Assembly (NCBI RefSeq): GCF_026342035.1
Contig: NZ_JAPENM010000002.1
Span: forward strand, 248,001-312,000
Length of the DNA stretch: 64,000 bases
Source of the DNA: Aldersonia sp. NBC_00410
Lineage (GTDB): Bacteria > Actinomycetota > Actinomycetes > Mycobacteriales > Mycobacteriaceae
Direction: 5' to 3'
A program made the position numbers and the translations under genes. Below are positions 17,933 to 25,893 of this stretch, in pieces. The notes beneath the pieces were generated by a model. The model was given only the letters and a program-made list of their open reading frames with translations. It was not told the origin of the DNA and did not search any database. The number at the start of each line of letters is the position of its first letter. Within the stretch, counting starts at the first letter, position 1.

Positions 17933-18208
17933 TCAGAAGGTGAGCAGGGCGGCAGCGATACCGGCAGCGGAGGAGGCGATCACACTCGCGATCAGGATCA
18001 TCACGATCGAGGTGGCGGCCGCGGATTCGTGTGGCGCGTGCTGGCGCTGGTAGGCCAGCCGCCCACCGGCCCAGATCAGGCCGGCCAGCATCCCCGCACA
18101 CACCAGCCACAGCAGCCAGCCCACCACCTGCTTGAGCGGGTCGAGAACCTCCGGGGGGAGCTGCTTGACCGCGACGAGCTGGGTTGCGGTGTCGGCCAGG
18201 ACGATCAC
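17933..18208 (-). CDS. Small two-TM protein, pilin/VirB2-like candidate A
   Basis: A 91-residue protein starting at GTG 18208. It has two membrane segments (about 28-49, VVGWLLWLVCAGMLAGLIWAGG, and about 65-88) joined by a short polar loop with QRQHAPHESAA. Size and topology fit VirB2/TrbC-type subunits. A second, related small protein (DPLKQVVGWLLW here, GFLRLIRWLMWAVLLAGVAALIFAGG there) is encoded immediately upstream. The pilin role is inferred from topology and position; no pilin processing site is evident. Confidence 0.65.
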   Translation of the reverse strand: MIVLADTATQLVAVKQLPPEVLDPLKQVVGWLLWLVCAGMLAGLIWAGGRLAYQRQHAPHESAAATSIVMILIASVIASSAAGIAAALLTF

Positions 18209-18256
18209 GACCCGCTCACCCCACCCGGGGTGAGAGCGCGCGTCGAGTCGGCGGGG

Positions 18257-18592
18257 TCATGGAAGGATGACCGCGTTCATGATCGTGCCGGCCGCGGTGG
18301 CGATCACGCCACCGACCAGGGCGCCGAGCACGATCTTCGGGGACTCGAGTGTGCCGCCGTTGTATTTCTCCCACCCGAACTTCCCTCCGGCGAAGATCAG
18401 TGCCGCGACACCCGCGAGCAGCACGGCCCACATGAGCCAACGGATCAGCCGGAGGAACCCGTTCGATCCCGGTGGGGCCTCGGGGCTCAGGTCCCCGATC
18501 ACGCCCTGCACCGGGGCAGGATCCTGTTGGGCGAAGTAACTGTGCATCGCGAGCACGGTGTCGGTGCTGGCGTGCAGGGTGTGCAGGATCAT
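18257..18592 (-). CDS. Small two-TM protein, pilin/VirB2-like candidate B
   Basis: A 111-residue protein from ATG 18592 (MILHTLHAS), which overlaps the preceding gene's stop as ATGA. Two membrane segments lie at about 49-70 (LIRWLMWAVLLAGVAALIFAGG) and about 88-108. The N-terminal 45 residues are extracytoplasmic or amphipathic. It resembles its downstream neighbour in topology and in the W-L-x-W-x-x-x-A-G-x-x-x-L-I-x-A-G-G pattern. The open frame extends upstream to 19036, but that portion is Arg/Pro-rich and opposes the reading of the next gene. Confidence 0.65.
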   Translation of the reverse strand: MILHTLHASTDTVLAMHSYFAQQDPAPVQGVIGDLSPEAPPGSNGFLRLIRWLMWAVLLAGVAALIFAGGKFGWEKYNGGTLESPKIVLGALVGGVIATAAGTIMNAVILP

Positions 18593-19344
18593 GACGAGCG
18601 CCTTTCTCGGGTGGAACGCGGTGGGGTGTCGGGGAAATCGAGCGCGGTGCGGAGCGCGTCGTGGATCGCGGCCCCGAGGGCGGTCACCTCGCGCGGCACG
18701 ACGGGTGTGTGCTTCGGTGCCGGTTTCACAGGCGGTGGGTCCAGCGGGGACCAGACCGGCAACGTGGTCACGTCGTGGGTGAGCGGGTACTGCTCGATCC
18801 ACGCGACGCGCCAGGCGTGCTCGACCAGCCCGGCGGCCAGGTCGCGGGTCTGGCGGACCGCGGCCGGGATCCGCCCGGGCCGGTCCGCGACGGTGACCAG
18901 TCCCAGTACCCGCGCGGGGCCGGCCAGGCCTGCGGCGTGCTGACGCAGCAGCCCGTGGGCGCGTAACAGGCCGGGTACCGTTTCGCGGGCCACCAGGATC
19001 ACGAACGGTGACTCCTCCGGGTAGTGCGCGGGCCACCGTCCCCCGGCCTCACCGGCGGGGGCGAGCACGTGCGCGAGCGTGGACACCCCGGCACCGCCGT
19101 GCGCGCCGAGTAGCCACACCGCCGGGGAACGGTGCTGCCCGTGCGGGACCGGGCGGTCCCACACCGGCAACCGGAACTGCGGCGCCCGCACCGCAAACCC
19201 CGCCCCCGCTGCGTCCGGATCGGGCAACCGGGTCATGCGGGCGTCGTCGCGCCCGGCGGGGCCGACAACGACATCGGCACTGGCGAACTCGTCGTTGCCG
19301 AGCTGGTCGCCGTCGATGGGTGCGTGGGGCATGGGATGCGGCAT
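18589..19344 (-). CDS. P-loop-like protein (DUF6668-type) lacking the Walker lysine
   Basis: A 251-residue cytoplasmic protein. The core begins VWLLGAHGGAGVSTLAHVL (77-95), a ParA/SIMIBI-like loop in which the usual Lys is Val. Later segments (FVILVARETVPGLLRAHGLL, RVLGLVTVADRPGRIPAAVR) look like strands and switches of that fold. It resembles the family annotated as DUF6668 in actinobacterial elements (moderate confidence). A good ribosome site (AAAGGAG) precedes ATG 19344. It may bind rather than hydrolyse nucleotide. A second Lys-less P-loop protein is encoded two genes upstream. Confidence 0.65.
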   Translation of the reverse strand: MPHPMPHAPIDGDQLGNDEFASADVVVGPAGRDDARMTRLPDPDAAGAGFAVRAPQFRLPVWDRPVPHGQHRSPAVWLLGAHGGAGVSTLAHVLAPAGEAGGRWPAHYPEESPFVILVARETVPGLLRAHGLLRQHAAGLAGPARVLGLVTVADRPGRIPAAVRQTRDLAAGLVEHAWRVAWIEQYPLTHDVTTLPVWSPLDPPPVKPAPKHTPVVPREVTALGAAIHDALRTALDFPDTPPRSTRERRSS

Positions 19345-19369
19345 CGGATTCTCCTTTCCTGCGGTGTCG

Positions 19370-20839
19370 TTACCGGGCGGGACCGGTCGCGGTGGCGAGG
19401 TCTTTGGCGAGCGCGGTGAACCAGTCCGCGACGAACTGCACCGGCGAGGGCCCGCCCGCGGCGGCGGGGGCCGTGGCGTAGCTGTTGTGCCGCGCGATGG
19501 TGTCGGCGTAGCGGGCCAGGGTGGCGATGTTGAGCAGGTCGGCGTTGTCGGTGACGTTGCGCTGCACCGCGGTGAACGTTTGCTGCACCAGCCGCGACGT
19601 GGTCGCCGGCGGAACGAGTTTCACCAGCGCTCCGCCGAGTTTGGTGGCCAGCAGCGCCGCGGCGGCCACCGGATTGGCCAGCCCGACCGTGGCGAACTCG
19701 GTTAGGTTGGCCGGGGTCAGGATCTCCTTGGCCACGGTGAGTGCGGCGTTGAAGCCGATGGTGCCGACCTTCATCAACGCCCGCATCGCCTCCGACGGGG
19801 TCGGCAGCGGGGTACGCGGGTCCGAGGCTTCGGCCAGTCGCTGTGACAGCGACTTCTGCGGTGACAGCGACAGGTTCGCCAGCGTGGTGCCCTGCACGTC
19901 GTTGTTGATCACCGTGACGCCGGTCTTGATCGTGGTCAGGGCCAGCGCCTGCGCGATCGAGGACACCGCCGTGATCGGGTCACCCGCCGAAAGGTCGGAC
20001 TGCCCGGCGATATTCGCGATCACGCGGACGATCGGCGCGTCGGCCGGGGCATCACACGACAGATCGCCCGGAATGCAGAAACTCGCGACCCGCCCGGTGA
20101 GGGCCCCGTAGTCGGGGGCGGTGTCGGCGACCGGGCCGATGCCGCCGCCGGTACCGGTGGGCTGGCTGGGTGCGGTGAGTTTGGAGACCTCGGTGCCGGT
20201 GGTGCCGGGTGCCGGTTGTGGGCTGGTCAACCCCGGATCACCCGGGAACAGTGCTGCGCGCGGTGCGCGGGTCGGGTCACCGAAGGTGGCGACTCCGACG
20301 AGCTTGTCGGCCGGGATCACACCCTGCCCGGCACCGACCTTACGGGCGAACGCACTCACTGCGTGCGCGCCTTGGCTGTAGCCGGCGGCGGTGAACTTCG
20401 TGTCCGGGCAGGCCGCCGCGATCTGGGCGGCCATGTCGTCGAGGCGCTGCTCGGCCTCGGTCACCGACTGCGAATACGGCACGTTGCTGCCCGCGACCGC
20501 GCCACCGAACCCGGCCGAATACGGCACGTAGGCCCGCGCGACCGCGACACCGTCCTGGGTCGCCTTGGCCAACATCGGCATGAACACCGAGGACAACATT
20601 CCCGTATCGGTCGTCGGTGATGCGTCCGGTGAGGACTGCCCGGTGCCCTGCACCCCAAGCGCGAACAGCTGCGGGCAGGTGCTCCCGATCAACTTGGCCA
20701 CCGAAGGATCAACCGACACCGCGGCGGCGGAGGTGGTCTCGGCGACCGGGGCCGCGCCGGCGACGATGCCCCCACCGGCGCCGACGATCACCACGGTGGT
20801 GCCGGCGAGGACCGCCATGCGGATGCTGCGAACGGTCAT
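19370..20839 (-). CDS. Secreted cutinase-like serine esterase of the transfer operon
   Basis: A 489-residue exported protein with an N-terminal signal sequence. The cutinase nucleophile motif GYSQGAH has Ser at about 155, with a Cys-Pro at 55-56. The Asp lies in SFCIPGDLSCD (Asp about 259). The only later His resembling the cutinase HxSY signature is in ARHNSYA (about 451), so about 190 residues, mainly helical and Ala/Leu-rich, separate Asp from His, against only a short loop in ordinary cutinases. Mycobacterial cutinase-like proteins hydrolyse lipid esters. In a transfer operon it may loosen the mycolate envelope (inference). ATGA overlaps with the upstream gene couple its expression to the operon. 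Confidence 0.8.
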   Translation of the reverse strand: MTVRSIRMAVLAGTTVVIVGAGGGIVAGAAPVAETTSAAAVSVDPSVAKLIGSTCPQLFALGVQGTGQSSPDASPTTDTGMLSSVFMPMLAKATQDGVAVARAYVPYSAGFGGAVAGSNVPYSQSVTEAEQRLDDMAAQIAAACPDTKFTAAGYSQGAHAVSAFARKVGAGQGVIPADKLVGVATFGDPTRAPRAALFPGDPGLTSPQPAPGTTGTEVSKLTAPSQPTGTGGGIGPVADTAPDYGALTGRVASFCIPGDLSCDAPADAPIVRVIANIAGQSDLSAGDPITAVSSIAQALALTTIKTGVTVINNDVQGTTLANLSLSPQKSLSQRLAEASDPRTPLPTPSEAMRALMKVGTIGFNAALTVAKEILTPANLTEFATVGLANPVAAAALLATKLGGALVKLVPPATTSRLVQQTFTAVQRNVTDNADLLNIATLARYADTIARHNSYATAPAAAGGPSPVQFVADWFTALAKDLATATGPAR

Positions 20840-21726
20840 TTCTGCATCTCCTGCATCAGATTTCGGTACGCGGTCCGGGTGAGAGGGTTCAGCTGGGCCC
20901 AGGTGATCGGGCCGCCGAGCGCCAGGTGCGGGTCATAAGGGATGTCGAAGACACCGCGGACCCACTGCCCGAGGTGGGTGCGCAGGTGCTCGGACACCCC
21001 GCGGTGGGCGTGCACACTCTGATGAGTCACGACCACGGCGCAGTCGGCGACCACGAACTCGGTGCAATGCTCGTCGAGCCACTCCAGTGCGGGCATCAGC
21101 CGATTCGCGGCATCCGCGCGGGCGGCCACGGTCACCACGACCGGCACCCGCGGATCGGCCAGTAACGGGCGAATCCCGTTGGCCTGCAACGGGGCACCAC
21201 CGTCGTACACCGCGGCCACACCGGCATCACCGAGCAGGCGATGCACCGAGGCGAACGTTTCACGGCGCGGCAGGTGGTTCTCGGTCCGCCCGAGCACCCC
21301 GATCCCGAGGCTGCTGAACCCACACGCATCCTCGACCGGCGACGGCAGCGAGGGCTCGATGGACGCCAGCCAGGCCTGCACACTGGACAGGCATCGGTGC
21401 TCGTCGGCGCCGCGTCGCGCCAGATCCCCACCGGCCGGGGTCGCGTCGACCACGACCGGCCACCCGCTGCCCTCGACCTGCGTGAGTGCGGACGTGATCC
21501 CGATCGCGGTCGTGGTCGCACCGGAGCCGCCGTTGCCGCCGACCACCAGCATCGGGCAGCGCGGCCGCAGCGCCGGCCCATCCGGTAGGCCGACGCGCAC
21601 GTACTCGCTGCGGGCACTTGACGCGGGCGGCGTGGTCGGGGATCCGGGCGGGACCGGGGCGTGCAGTCGATCCGCGTCCCGGTCGGAAAGCGCTGTCCCG
21701 GAATAGATATCCAGTGTTGTCATCAT
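20836..21726 (-). CDS. ParA/MinD-like protein with altered P-loop
   Basis: About 296 residues, from the ATG-ATG pair at 21726/21723 (ATGA overlap with the preceding stop). Residues 60-75 read LVVGGNGGSGATTTAI, a MinD/ParA-type loop with Ala where the Walker Lys should be. The following VVVDATPAGGDLARR matches the ParA Walker A' region (Asp-x-x-x-x-G-D). VVVTVAARADAANRLMPALEWL and the final TRTAYRNLMQEM are also family-like. It may be a regulatory or assembly factor of the transfer machine. The upstream part of the frame (to 21891) is shadow. Confidence 0.7.
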   Translation of the reverse strand: MMTTLDIYSGTALSDRDADRLHAPVPPGSPTTPPASSARSEYVRVGLPDGPALRPRCPMLVVGGNGGSGATTTAIGITSALTQVEGSGWPVVVDATPAGGDLARRGADEHRCLSSVQAWLASIEPSLPSPVEDACGFSSLGIGVLGRTENHLPRRETFASVHRLLGDAGVAAVYDGGAPLQANGIRPLLADPRVPVVVTVAARADAANRLMPALEWLDEHCTEFVVADCAVVVTHQSVHAHRGVSEHLRTHLGQWVRGVFDIPYDPHLALGGPITWAQLNPLTRTAYRNLMQEMQK

Positions 21727-22541
21727 TGCCCGCCTACGTTCGCGGGGGCAACAGCGATGATCGCCGGGCGGCTGTCGGGGCCAGTGGCGGTGGTGACCGT
21801 GGTTTCCCAGCGCTGCGTGGTCCGATCGGGGTGCAGCTCGTCGACGGTGACCGCGAACCGGTCCGGGGCCAGGGCGATGATGTTCACGCAATGCTCAGTT
21901 CCGGCGGGGATCGTGGCGATCGCGGCCCGGGTGTCCTCCACCGGTGCCACCACGGCGCCCGGCGCGAACAGTGCCCGCACCCCGTCGGAATCGCGATCGA
22001 CATACATCCGGTGCTGCAACGCCAACACGATCCCCGGCCCGGACGTCAGGTCACCTGCGCCCGAACCGGACACGTGCGCGCCCTCCTGCACCGTCGGGCA
22101 CCACGCCGCCGGCACCGCCGACGGGCGCACGGATTCCGTCGGCGAGGTGACGGCCGGGACCAACCCGGTGGGTGCAGCGCTCGTCTCGTCCGTGCCGCGG
22201 GTGACGGTGAGGGCGAGCACCACGCCCCCGGCCACGAACACGCCCGCGACACCGACACTCACCAGCCGCGCCCGGCGCTTGCGCGCGAGGCGTTGTTCGC
22301 GCCGTTCGACGAGTGACGCTGACAGCTCGGCCATCCGGTCCTGCGCGTCGGGCTCGTCGTTGGTGAACGCGAGGTCATCACCGATGGCGTCGTGTGCACC
22401 GACGACATCGACCTCGCTGGCGAGCCAGCCCGTCCAGTCCGAATCCGGTGGCGGGGCATCCGGATCCAGCTGGGGCGGGTGGCCCGCGAACCGGCCGCCG
22501 GACCCCTCGATACCGGCGGCTGTGTCCTCACGGCTGTTCAT
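21723..22541 (-). CDS. Type II membrane protein with NTF2-like extracytoplasmic domain
   Basis: A 272-residue protein. The first 88 residues are cytoplasmic and acidic, followed by a basic stop (RREQRLARKRRAR), one membrane helix (about 91-111, LVSVGVAGVFVAGGVVLALTV), a Thr/Pro-rich linker and an extracytoplasmic domain with two Cys (WCPTV, EHCVN). The domain's ending (DRTTQRWETTVTTATGPDSRPAIIAVAPANVG) suggests an NTF2-like sheet as in TcpC/VirB8 proteins. It is the second gene of the transfer operon and overlaps the ParA-like gene. The family was not recognised with certainty. Confidence 0.65.
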   Translation of the reverse strand: MNSREDTAAGIEGSGGRFAGHPPQLDPDAPPPDSDWTGWLASEVDVVGAHDAIGDDLAFTNDEPDAQDRMAELSASLVERREQRLARKRRARLVSVGVAGVFVAGGVVLALTVTRGTDETSAAPTGLVPAVTSPTESVRPSAVPAAWCPTVQEGAHVSGSGAGDLTSGPGIVLALQHRMYVDRDSDGVRALFAPGAVVAPVEDTRAAIATIPAGTEHCVNIIALAPDRFAVTVDELHPDRTTQRWETTVTTATGPDSRPAIIAVAPANVGGQ

Positions 22542-22560
22542 GGCGATGACCCCGCGAGTC

Positions 22561-23829
22561 TCAGTGCCCGCTGGCGGCGGACTGGACGGCGGAGACCAGG
22601 TCGTTGACCGGCGCGGTGAGCGTGCCCAGCTGGCCCGGACTAAGGGTTGGCACCGTGTTCACCGCCTGCCGGAACGACTGTGCCACCGGCGCGACGTCGG
22701 GACGCTCCACCACCTGCGTGGCAACCTGCTGCACCGCCGCCACCTGCTGCGGTGCGGCGGTCTGGACCGCGGACTGCGCCGTGCTCGCCGCGTCGGCGAG
22801 TTGTCCGGTGACCTGCGCCGCCACCGGGGTGGCGCCCACGATCGCGTCCCGCGCAGCGGAAAGCAGCTGCGGGGGAGCCGAATCCACCACCCCAGCGACA
22901 TCCACAGTCGGCAACACCGGTGCAGCAGGGGCGGGCAGCGCGGGAATGCCCGCGGTGTCCAGCAGCGGCGGCGGTGGTGCCGGAGACGCGTTCTGGCCCG
23001 CCCCGATCGCGCCCGCGACCACACCGGCGCCCACGCCGCCAGCCACCGCACCGGCCACGACAGCCGGGACACCGGTGATCGCACCACCGATGATGCAGCC
23101 GCCGATCCCGCCGAAGATTGCACCCGCAGGCGCACCGAGACCAGCCGTGAACACCGTCGCGGCCACCGCACCTCCAGCGGCACCAATCGCCGCACCGACA
23201 CCGCACCCCAGCACCGAACCCGCGATGCCCGCGACCTCGGCGCCGGCCAGCGCACCGACCGCGCCTGCACCCGTCGCGGCCGCGGCCGCGCGATCACTCT
23301 GGATCCGCGAAAAGCCAACCGAATCGAAACCTTGCTGCCCCAGATACTCGACGTAGGCGCCCCAGCCATTCACCTTGTCGGCCACGTCTTTCGGCAACCA
23401 GTCCGGGCGCTGCTGCTGGAACGTTCCTGCACGGATCGTGTCCGGCGGGGCCTGGATCGGTGCGGGCGGACCCACCGCCTCTGGTGCGGCCGCAACCACC
23501 TCGGGCTCCCGAACGCTGTCGTCGCCAAACTCCGGCGTCGGCGACATCTCCTCGTCAGTCGAAACCTGCGGGTACGACGGCTTCAGGTACTGAGGAACAG
23601 GCCGGCTCGGTGCCACCGGCGCATCCGGAATCGAGGAAACCAACGGCGTGTCCGGCACAGGAGGCGGGGCCGGCGACGCGCTCATTCCCGGCTGACCCGC
23701 GCCTCGGGGCCCCGGCGTCAACCCCGGCTGGCCAGAGGTCGCCGAACCCACGCCACTGCACGTGAACACCACCGCCAACGGGAGCGATCCCGCTACCGCG
23801 ATCCGGCGACCAATCCGATTACGTCCCAT
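22561..23829 (-). CDS. Secreted Pro/Ala/Gly-rich protein, first gene of transfer operon
   Basis: A 422-residue protein with a signal peptide (about 1-30), then a Pro/Ser-rich segment (31-135), a short folded stretch (RPDWLPKDVADKVNGWGAYVEYLGQQGFDSVGFSRIQ, about 140-178 in pieces) and a very Gly/Ala-rich region (180-275) whose regular GxxxG spacing suggests a membrane-active glycine zipper. The rest is Ala/Val/Gln-rich helix. It resembles actinomycete secreted proteins that have such an insoluble domain. It is the first gene after the transfer promoter at 23.92 kb and could form part of the outer envelope channel (inference). Confidence 0.65.
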   Translation of the reverse strand: MGRNRIGRRIAVAGSLPLAVVFTCSGVGSATSGQPGLTPGPRGAGQPGMSASPAPPPVPDTPLVSSIPDAPVAPSRPVPQYLKPSYPQVSTDEEMSPTPEFGDDSVREPEVVAAAPEAVGPPAPIQAPPDTIRAGTFQQQRPDWLPKDVADKVNGWGAYVEYLGQQGFDSVGFSRIQSDRAAAAATGAGAVGALAGAEVAGIAGSVLGCGVGAAIGAAGGAVAATVFTAGLGAPAGAIFGGIGGCIIGGAITGVPAVVAGAVAGGVGAGVVAGAIGAGQNASPAPPPPLLDTAGIPALPAPAAPVLPTVDVAGVVDSAPPQLLSAARDAIVGATPVAAQVTGQLADAASTAQSAVQTAAPQQVAAVQQVATQVVERPDVAPVAQSFRQAVNTVPTLSPGQLGTLTAPVNDLVSAVQSAASGH

Positions 23830-23913
23830 CCCTGCACCGACCTTTCACGAGGAGAACACCTGGAAATGACCGGTTCGACGCCCCAGAAGTGGGGGCCAAC
23901 CCGCTCGGTAGCG

Positions 23914-23944
23914 ACTATATTAGCGCTTAAATTAGACGCGTCAA
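23914..23944 (-). promoter_or_regulatory. Presumed promoter/operator of the transfer operon
   Basis: On the minus strand a -35 box TTGACG (23944-23939) and a -10 box TATAGT (23919-23914) are 19 bases apart, about 80 bases before the first transfer gene. The spacer holds AGCGCTAATA. The 14-mer AGCGCTAATATAGT (23927-23914) recurs exactly at 32228-32241 before the excisionase-like gene. A shared element repressor is inferred. Confidence 0.65.
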
Positions 23945-24148
23945 CAGCAATGACATCGATCCGTCGCGACGATCGACCCCACGTTCCACCCCTGGACCCG
24001 CTGCTACTCGGCGTCATTGCCGTGGCGAGCACCCTTCGCCGAACGCTTGGCGCGCGCGGCATACCCCCGCTCATGCCCCCATGGAACGGCGCCCGACCCC
24101 ACCGAGCGCCCCCTGGACAGTTATGGCTCCCGCACAAAACTAAGAGAA

Positions 24149-24205
24149 ATTAACTCTAAATCCGAGAGTAATTTTTCCGCCAGACTTCGCGGGTATCGCG
24201 AGTCT
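24149..24205. repeat. Two adjacent inverted repeats upstream of XRE operon
   Basis: ATTAACTCT (24149-24157) faces AGAGTAAT (24165-24172) with a one-base bulge, and AGACTTCGCG (24182-24191) faces CGCGAGTCT (24197-24205), also with one bulge. They lie 60-115 bases before the XRE start and could be regulator sites or form hairpins. Confidence 0.45.
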
Positions 24206-24253
24206 GCTTCTGGAACACTTCATGCATTTCGCACGAATACTTGTCTACCGCTG

Positions 24254-24266
24254 TAGCATGGGGTAG
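24254..24266 (+). promoter_or_regulatory. Possible leaderless promoter of XRE operon
   Basis: A -10-like TAGCAT (24254-24259) ends 6 bases before the GTG at 24266 and there is no ribosome-binding site, an arrangement typical of leaderless actinobacterial transcripts. No good -35 box is visible, so activation or weak expression is likely. Confidence 0.4.
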
Positions 24267-24937
24267 TGGCGGACGACTTCTCGCAGCACTTCGCGGCCGA
24301 AGTTGCCGCGCGCCGCAAGCATCTGAATCTGACTCTCGAGGCACTTAACGCGGCGGGAGGTCCGACGCCACCAGTCATTGCACAAGCCGAGCGAGGCGAC
24401 CTGAAGAGTCCGCGCCCGAGCACACTGACCAAGTTCGACAACGGCCTGCAGTGGTTGCCCGGCAGCGCGGCCACGACATTCTGGGAGGGCGGTGATCCGC
24501 AAACCACCGACGTCCCGCCCACGCGAGACTTCGAGCCGGGGGCGGGCACAGTTCCTCTCGACCTCGAGTCGTTCCTCGGCCTAATGACTGCCCAGCGAGA
24601 GCTTCACGACATTGCCGCACGATCACTCTCCGGCGAACTCGAACGCGCCAACCGACTGATCGATGATTTCATAAGCCAGGTCGCCGGCGCCTTCGTCACC
24701 GATCTGCTCGAACGCAATCAAGACAGCGATGGCGGGCGGACGACCCATCCACTCATCGAGTACGCATTCGGCGAATTGCTCTCTACGTCAGTATCTTCCG
24801 ACGACCCGGATGCATCCGAAAAGCTCTACCGCAGGTGGCTTATCGGCCGTGAGCCAAACCTTGACCGCGGACAACTCGCGGACTTTGAAAGCAGACTGCG
24901 CCGCAAGCGGCAAGGTCCCCGAGCAGGGAGAGGGTGA
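24266..24937 (+). CDS. XRE-like transcriptional regulator, head of cargo operon
   Basis: A 223-residue protein. Residues 6-60 (HFAAEVAARRKHLNLTLEALNAAGGPTPPVIAQAERGDLKSPRPSTLTKF in pieces) form an XRE/Cro-like HTH. A Pro-rich linker follows, then a helical C-terminal region without a recognised domain. It is transcribed away from the transfer operon and is followed after 3 bases by the EspR-like gene. The five-gene run 24266-28541 is probably one operon. Position and type make it a candidate repressor of the transfer or excision promoters, perhaps inactivated by the ImmA-like protease encoded two genes on (inference by analogy with ICEBs1 ImmR/ImmA). Confidence 0.75.
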   Translation: MADDFSQHFAAEVAARRKHLNLTLEALNAAGGPTPPVIAQAERGDLKSPRPSTLTKFDNGLQWLPGSAATTFWEGGDPQTTDVPPTRDFEPGAGTVPLDLESFLGLMTAQRELHDIAARSLSGELERANRLIDDFISQVAGAFVTDLLERNQDSDGGRTTHPLIEYAFGELLSTSVSSDDPDASEKLYRRWLIGREPNLDRGQLADFESRLRRKRQGPRAGRG

Positions 24938-24940
24938 CCG

Positions 24941-25354
24941 GTGACGACAAACGACCATGGTTTGCCATCGGTCGCCGAGCGGATCAACCGATTGTTCGAC
25001 GCCGCCCATGTGCGGGACGCTCCTGAACAGAGCAATGAAGCTGTGGCACAGTCAATCAGCGCAATTCTCGGGTCGGACTTGCCCGTAGACGTGGTGACAG
25101 GGCTACGTCGCGACGACGGTGCCGAATCCGACCTCCGTATCCTTCATGCGATCGCCAAGCACTTCGACGTGCCAGCGCGGTACCTCACAGGTCCTGACGA
25201 CGAGGTACATGTACTCGACAGAGAACTCCGCTTGTTGATCGCCGCGCGGAACGCTGGCGTTCGCAAGATTGCGATGCGCGGCGGCGGGGGCGGGCTCGCC
25301 GATGACATCGCAAGAGTTCTCGAGGAGCTTCCTGCACAATACGACGACCACTAA
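24941..25354 (+). CDS. EspR-like HTH regulator
   Basis: A 137-residue protein from GTG 24941. The sequence SVAERINRLFDAAH ... EQSNEAVAQSISAILGSDLPVDVVTGLRRD ... LRILHAIAKHFDVPARYL matches the N-terminal HTH architecture of EspR/XRE regulators in mycobacteria and relatives, followed by a short C-terminal helical part with a Gly run (MRGGGGGLADD). EspR is a nucleoid-type DNA-binding regulator of secretion genes in M. tuberculosis; here only the family resemblance is claimed. The gene is sandwiched between the XRE and ImmA-like genes, consistent with joint regulation. Confidence 0.75.
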   Translation: MTTNDHGLPSVAERINRLFDAAHVRDAPEQSNEAVAQSISAILGSDLPVDVVTGLRRDDGAESDLRILHAIAKHFDVPARYLTGPDDEVHVLDRELRLLIAARNAGVRKIAMRGGGGGLADDIARVLEELPAQYDDH

Positions 25355-25380
25355 GGCGATTTCCGGGGGGAAGGACCGCC

Positions 25381-25893
25381 ATGTCGACCGATGCAGTAGC
25401 AATAGCGGCGCAAAGACTGATCGACCTGATGCCGACGGATGTTCCGTGGGAAAGACAACGGTTCGTCGATACCGTCGCGTCAGTGCGCGGAAGGCCCATT
25501 CGGCTTGTCTCGGTCACCTCGGAGCGGCTCGGCGGCGTCACCTGCGCGGGTACGACCTGCGGGCTATGGCTGGCCCGCGATACCGACGACCTTCTCGTAT
25601 ACGGCTGCGATACCTCCGCCTACAACGCCGATCAAGTCATCTGTCACGAGATCGGGCACATGATGCTTGCCCATGAAACCTCACCGCACGCCGACTTCCG
25701 ATTCGAACAGCTTGGCTCGCTGATGCCTTCACTCGCAAACTCGTCCATCCTGCGCGCACTCGGCCGCAGCGACTACGACGAACAGGCCGAGCGCGATGCC
25801 GAGGCGTTCGCCGACCTGGTGATGATCGAAGCGATGACCGTCCGACAACGAAGGGTTTCCGCTATGCGCTCGACATTCTTCCGCGGCCGATGA
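25381..25893 (+). CDS. ImmA/IrrE-type metalloprotease
   Basis: A 170-residue protein with the zinc motif HEIGH (89-93) in a typical ICHEIGHMMLAHE setting and a downstream acidic helix EQAERDAEAFADL that supplies the third ligand. ImmA of ICEBs1 cleaves the element repressor after DNA damage or cell-cell signalling; IrrE acts similarly on a repressor. ATG 25381 follows GGGGGGAAGGA. The stop overlaps the next gene's start (ATGA). The natural substrate would be one of the two HTH proteins encoded just upstream (inference). Confidence 0.85.
   Translation: MSTDAVAIAAQRLIDLMPTDVPWERQRFVDTVASVRGRPIRLVSVTSERLGGVTCAGTTCGLWLARDTDDLLVYGCDTSAYNADQVICHEIGHMMLAHETSPHADFRFEQLGSLMPSLANSSILRALGRSDYDEQAERDAEAFADLVMIEAMTVRQRRVSAMRSTFFRGR

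Larger units (their letters stand above)
23830..24265. other. Divergent control region between transfer operon and XRE operon
   Basis: A 436-base region with no convincing gene, noticeably more AT-rich than its flanks. It contains the presumed transfer promoter (23914-23944, minus strand), two inverted repeats (24149-24172 and 24182-24205) and a presumed leaderless promoter for the XRE gene. Long plus-strand open frames entering it from the left are antisense shadows of the transfer genes. Confidence 0.7.

Noticed and set aside
21661-24153. Plus-strand 830-codon open frame
   Set aside because: It lies opposite four well-supported transfer genes and is Ser/Arg/Thr-rich with no domain; a high-GC antisense artefact.
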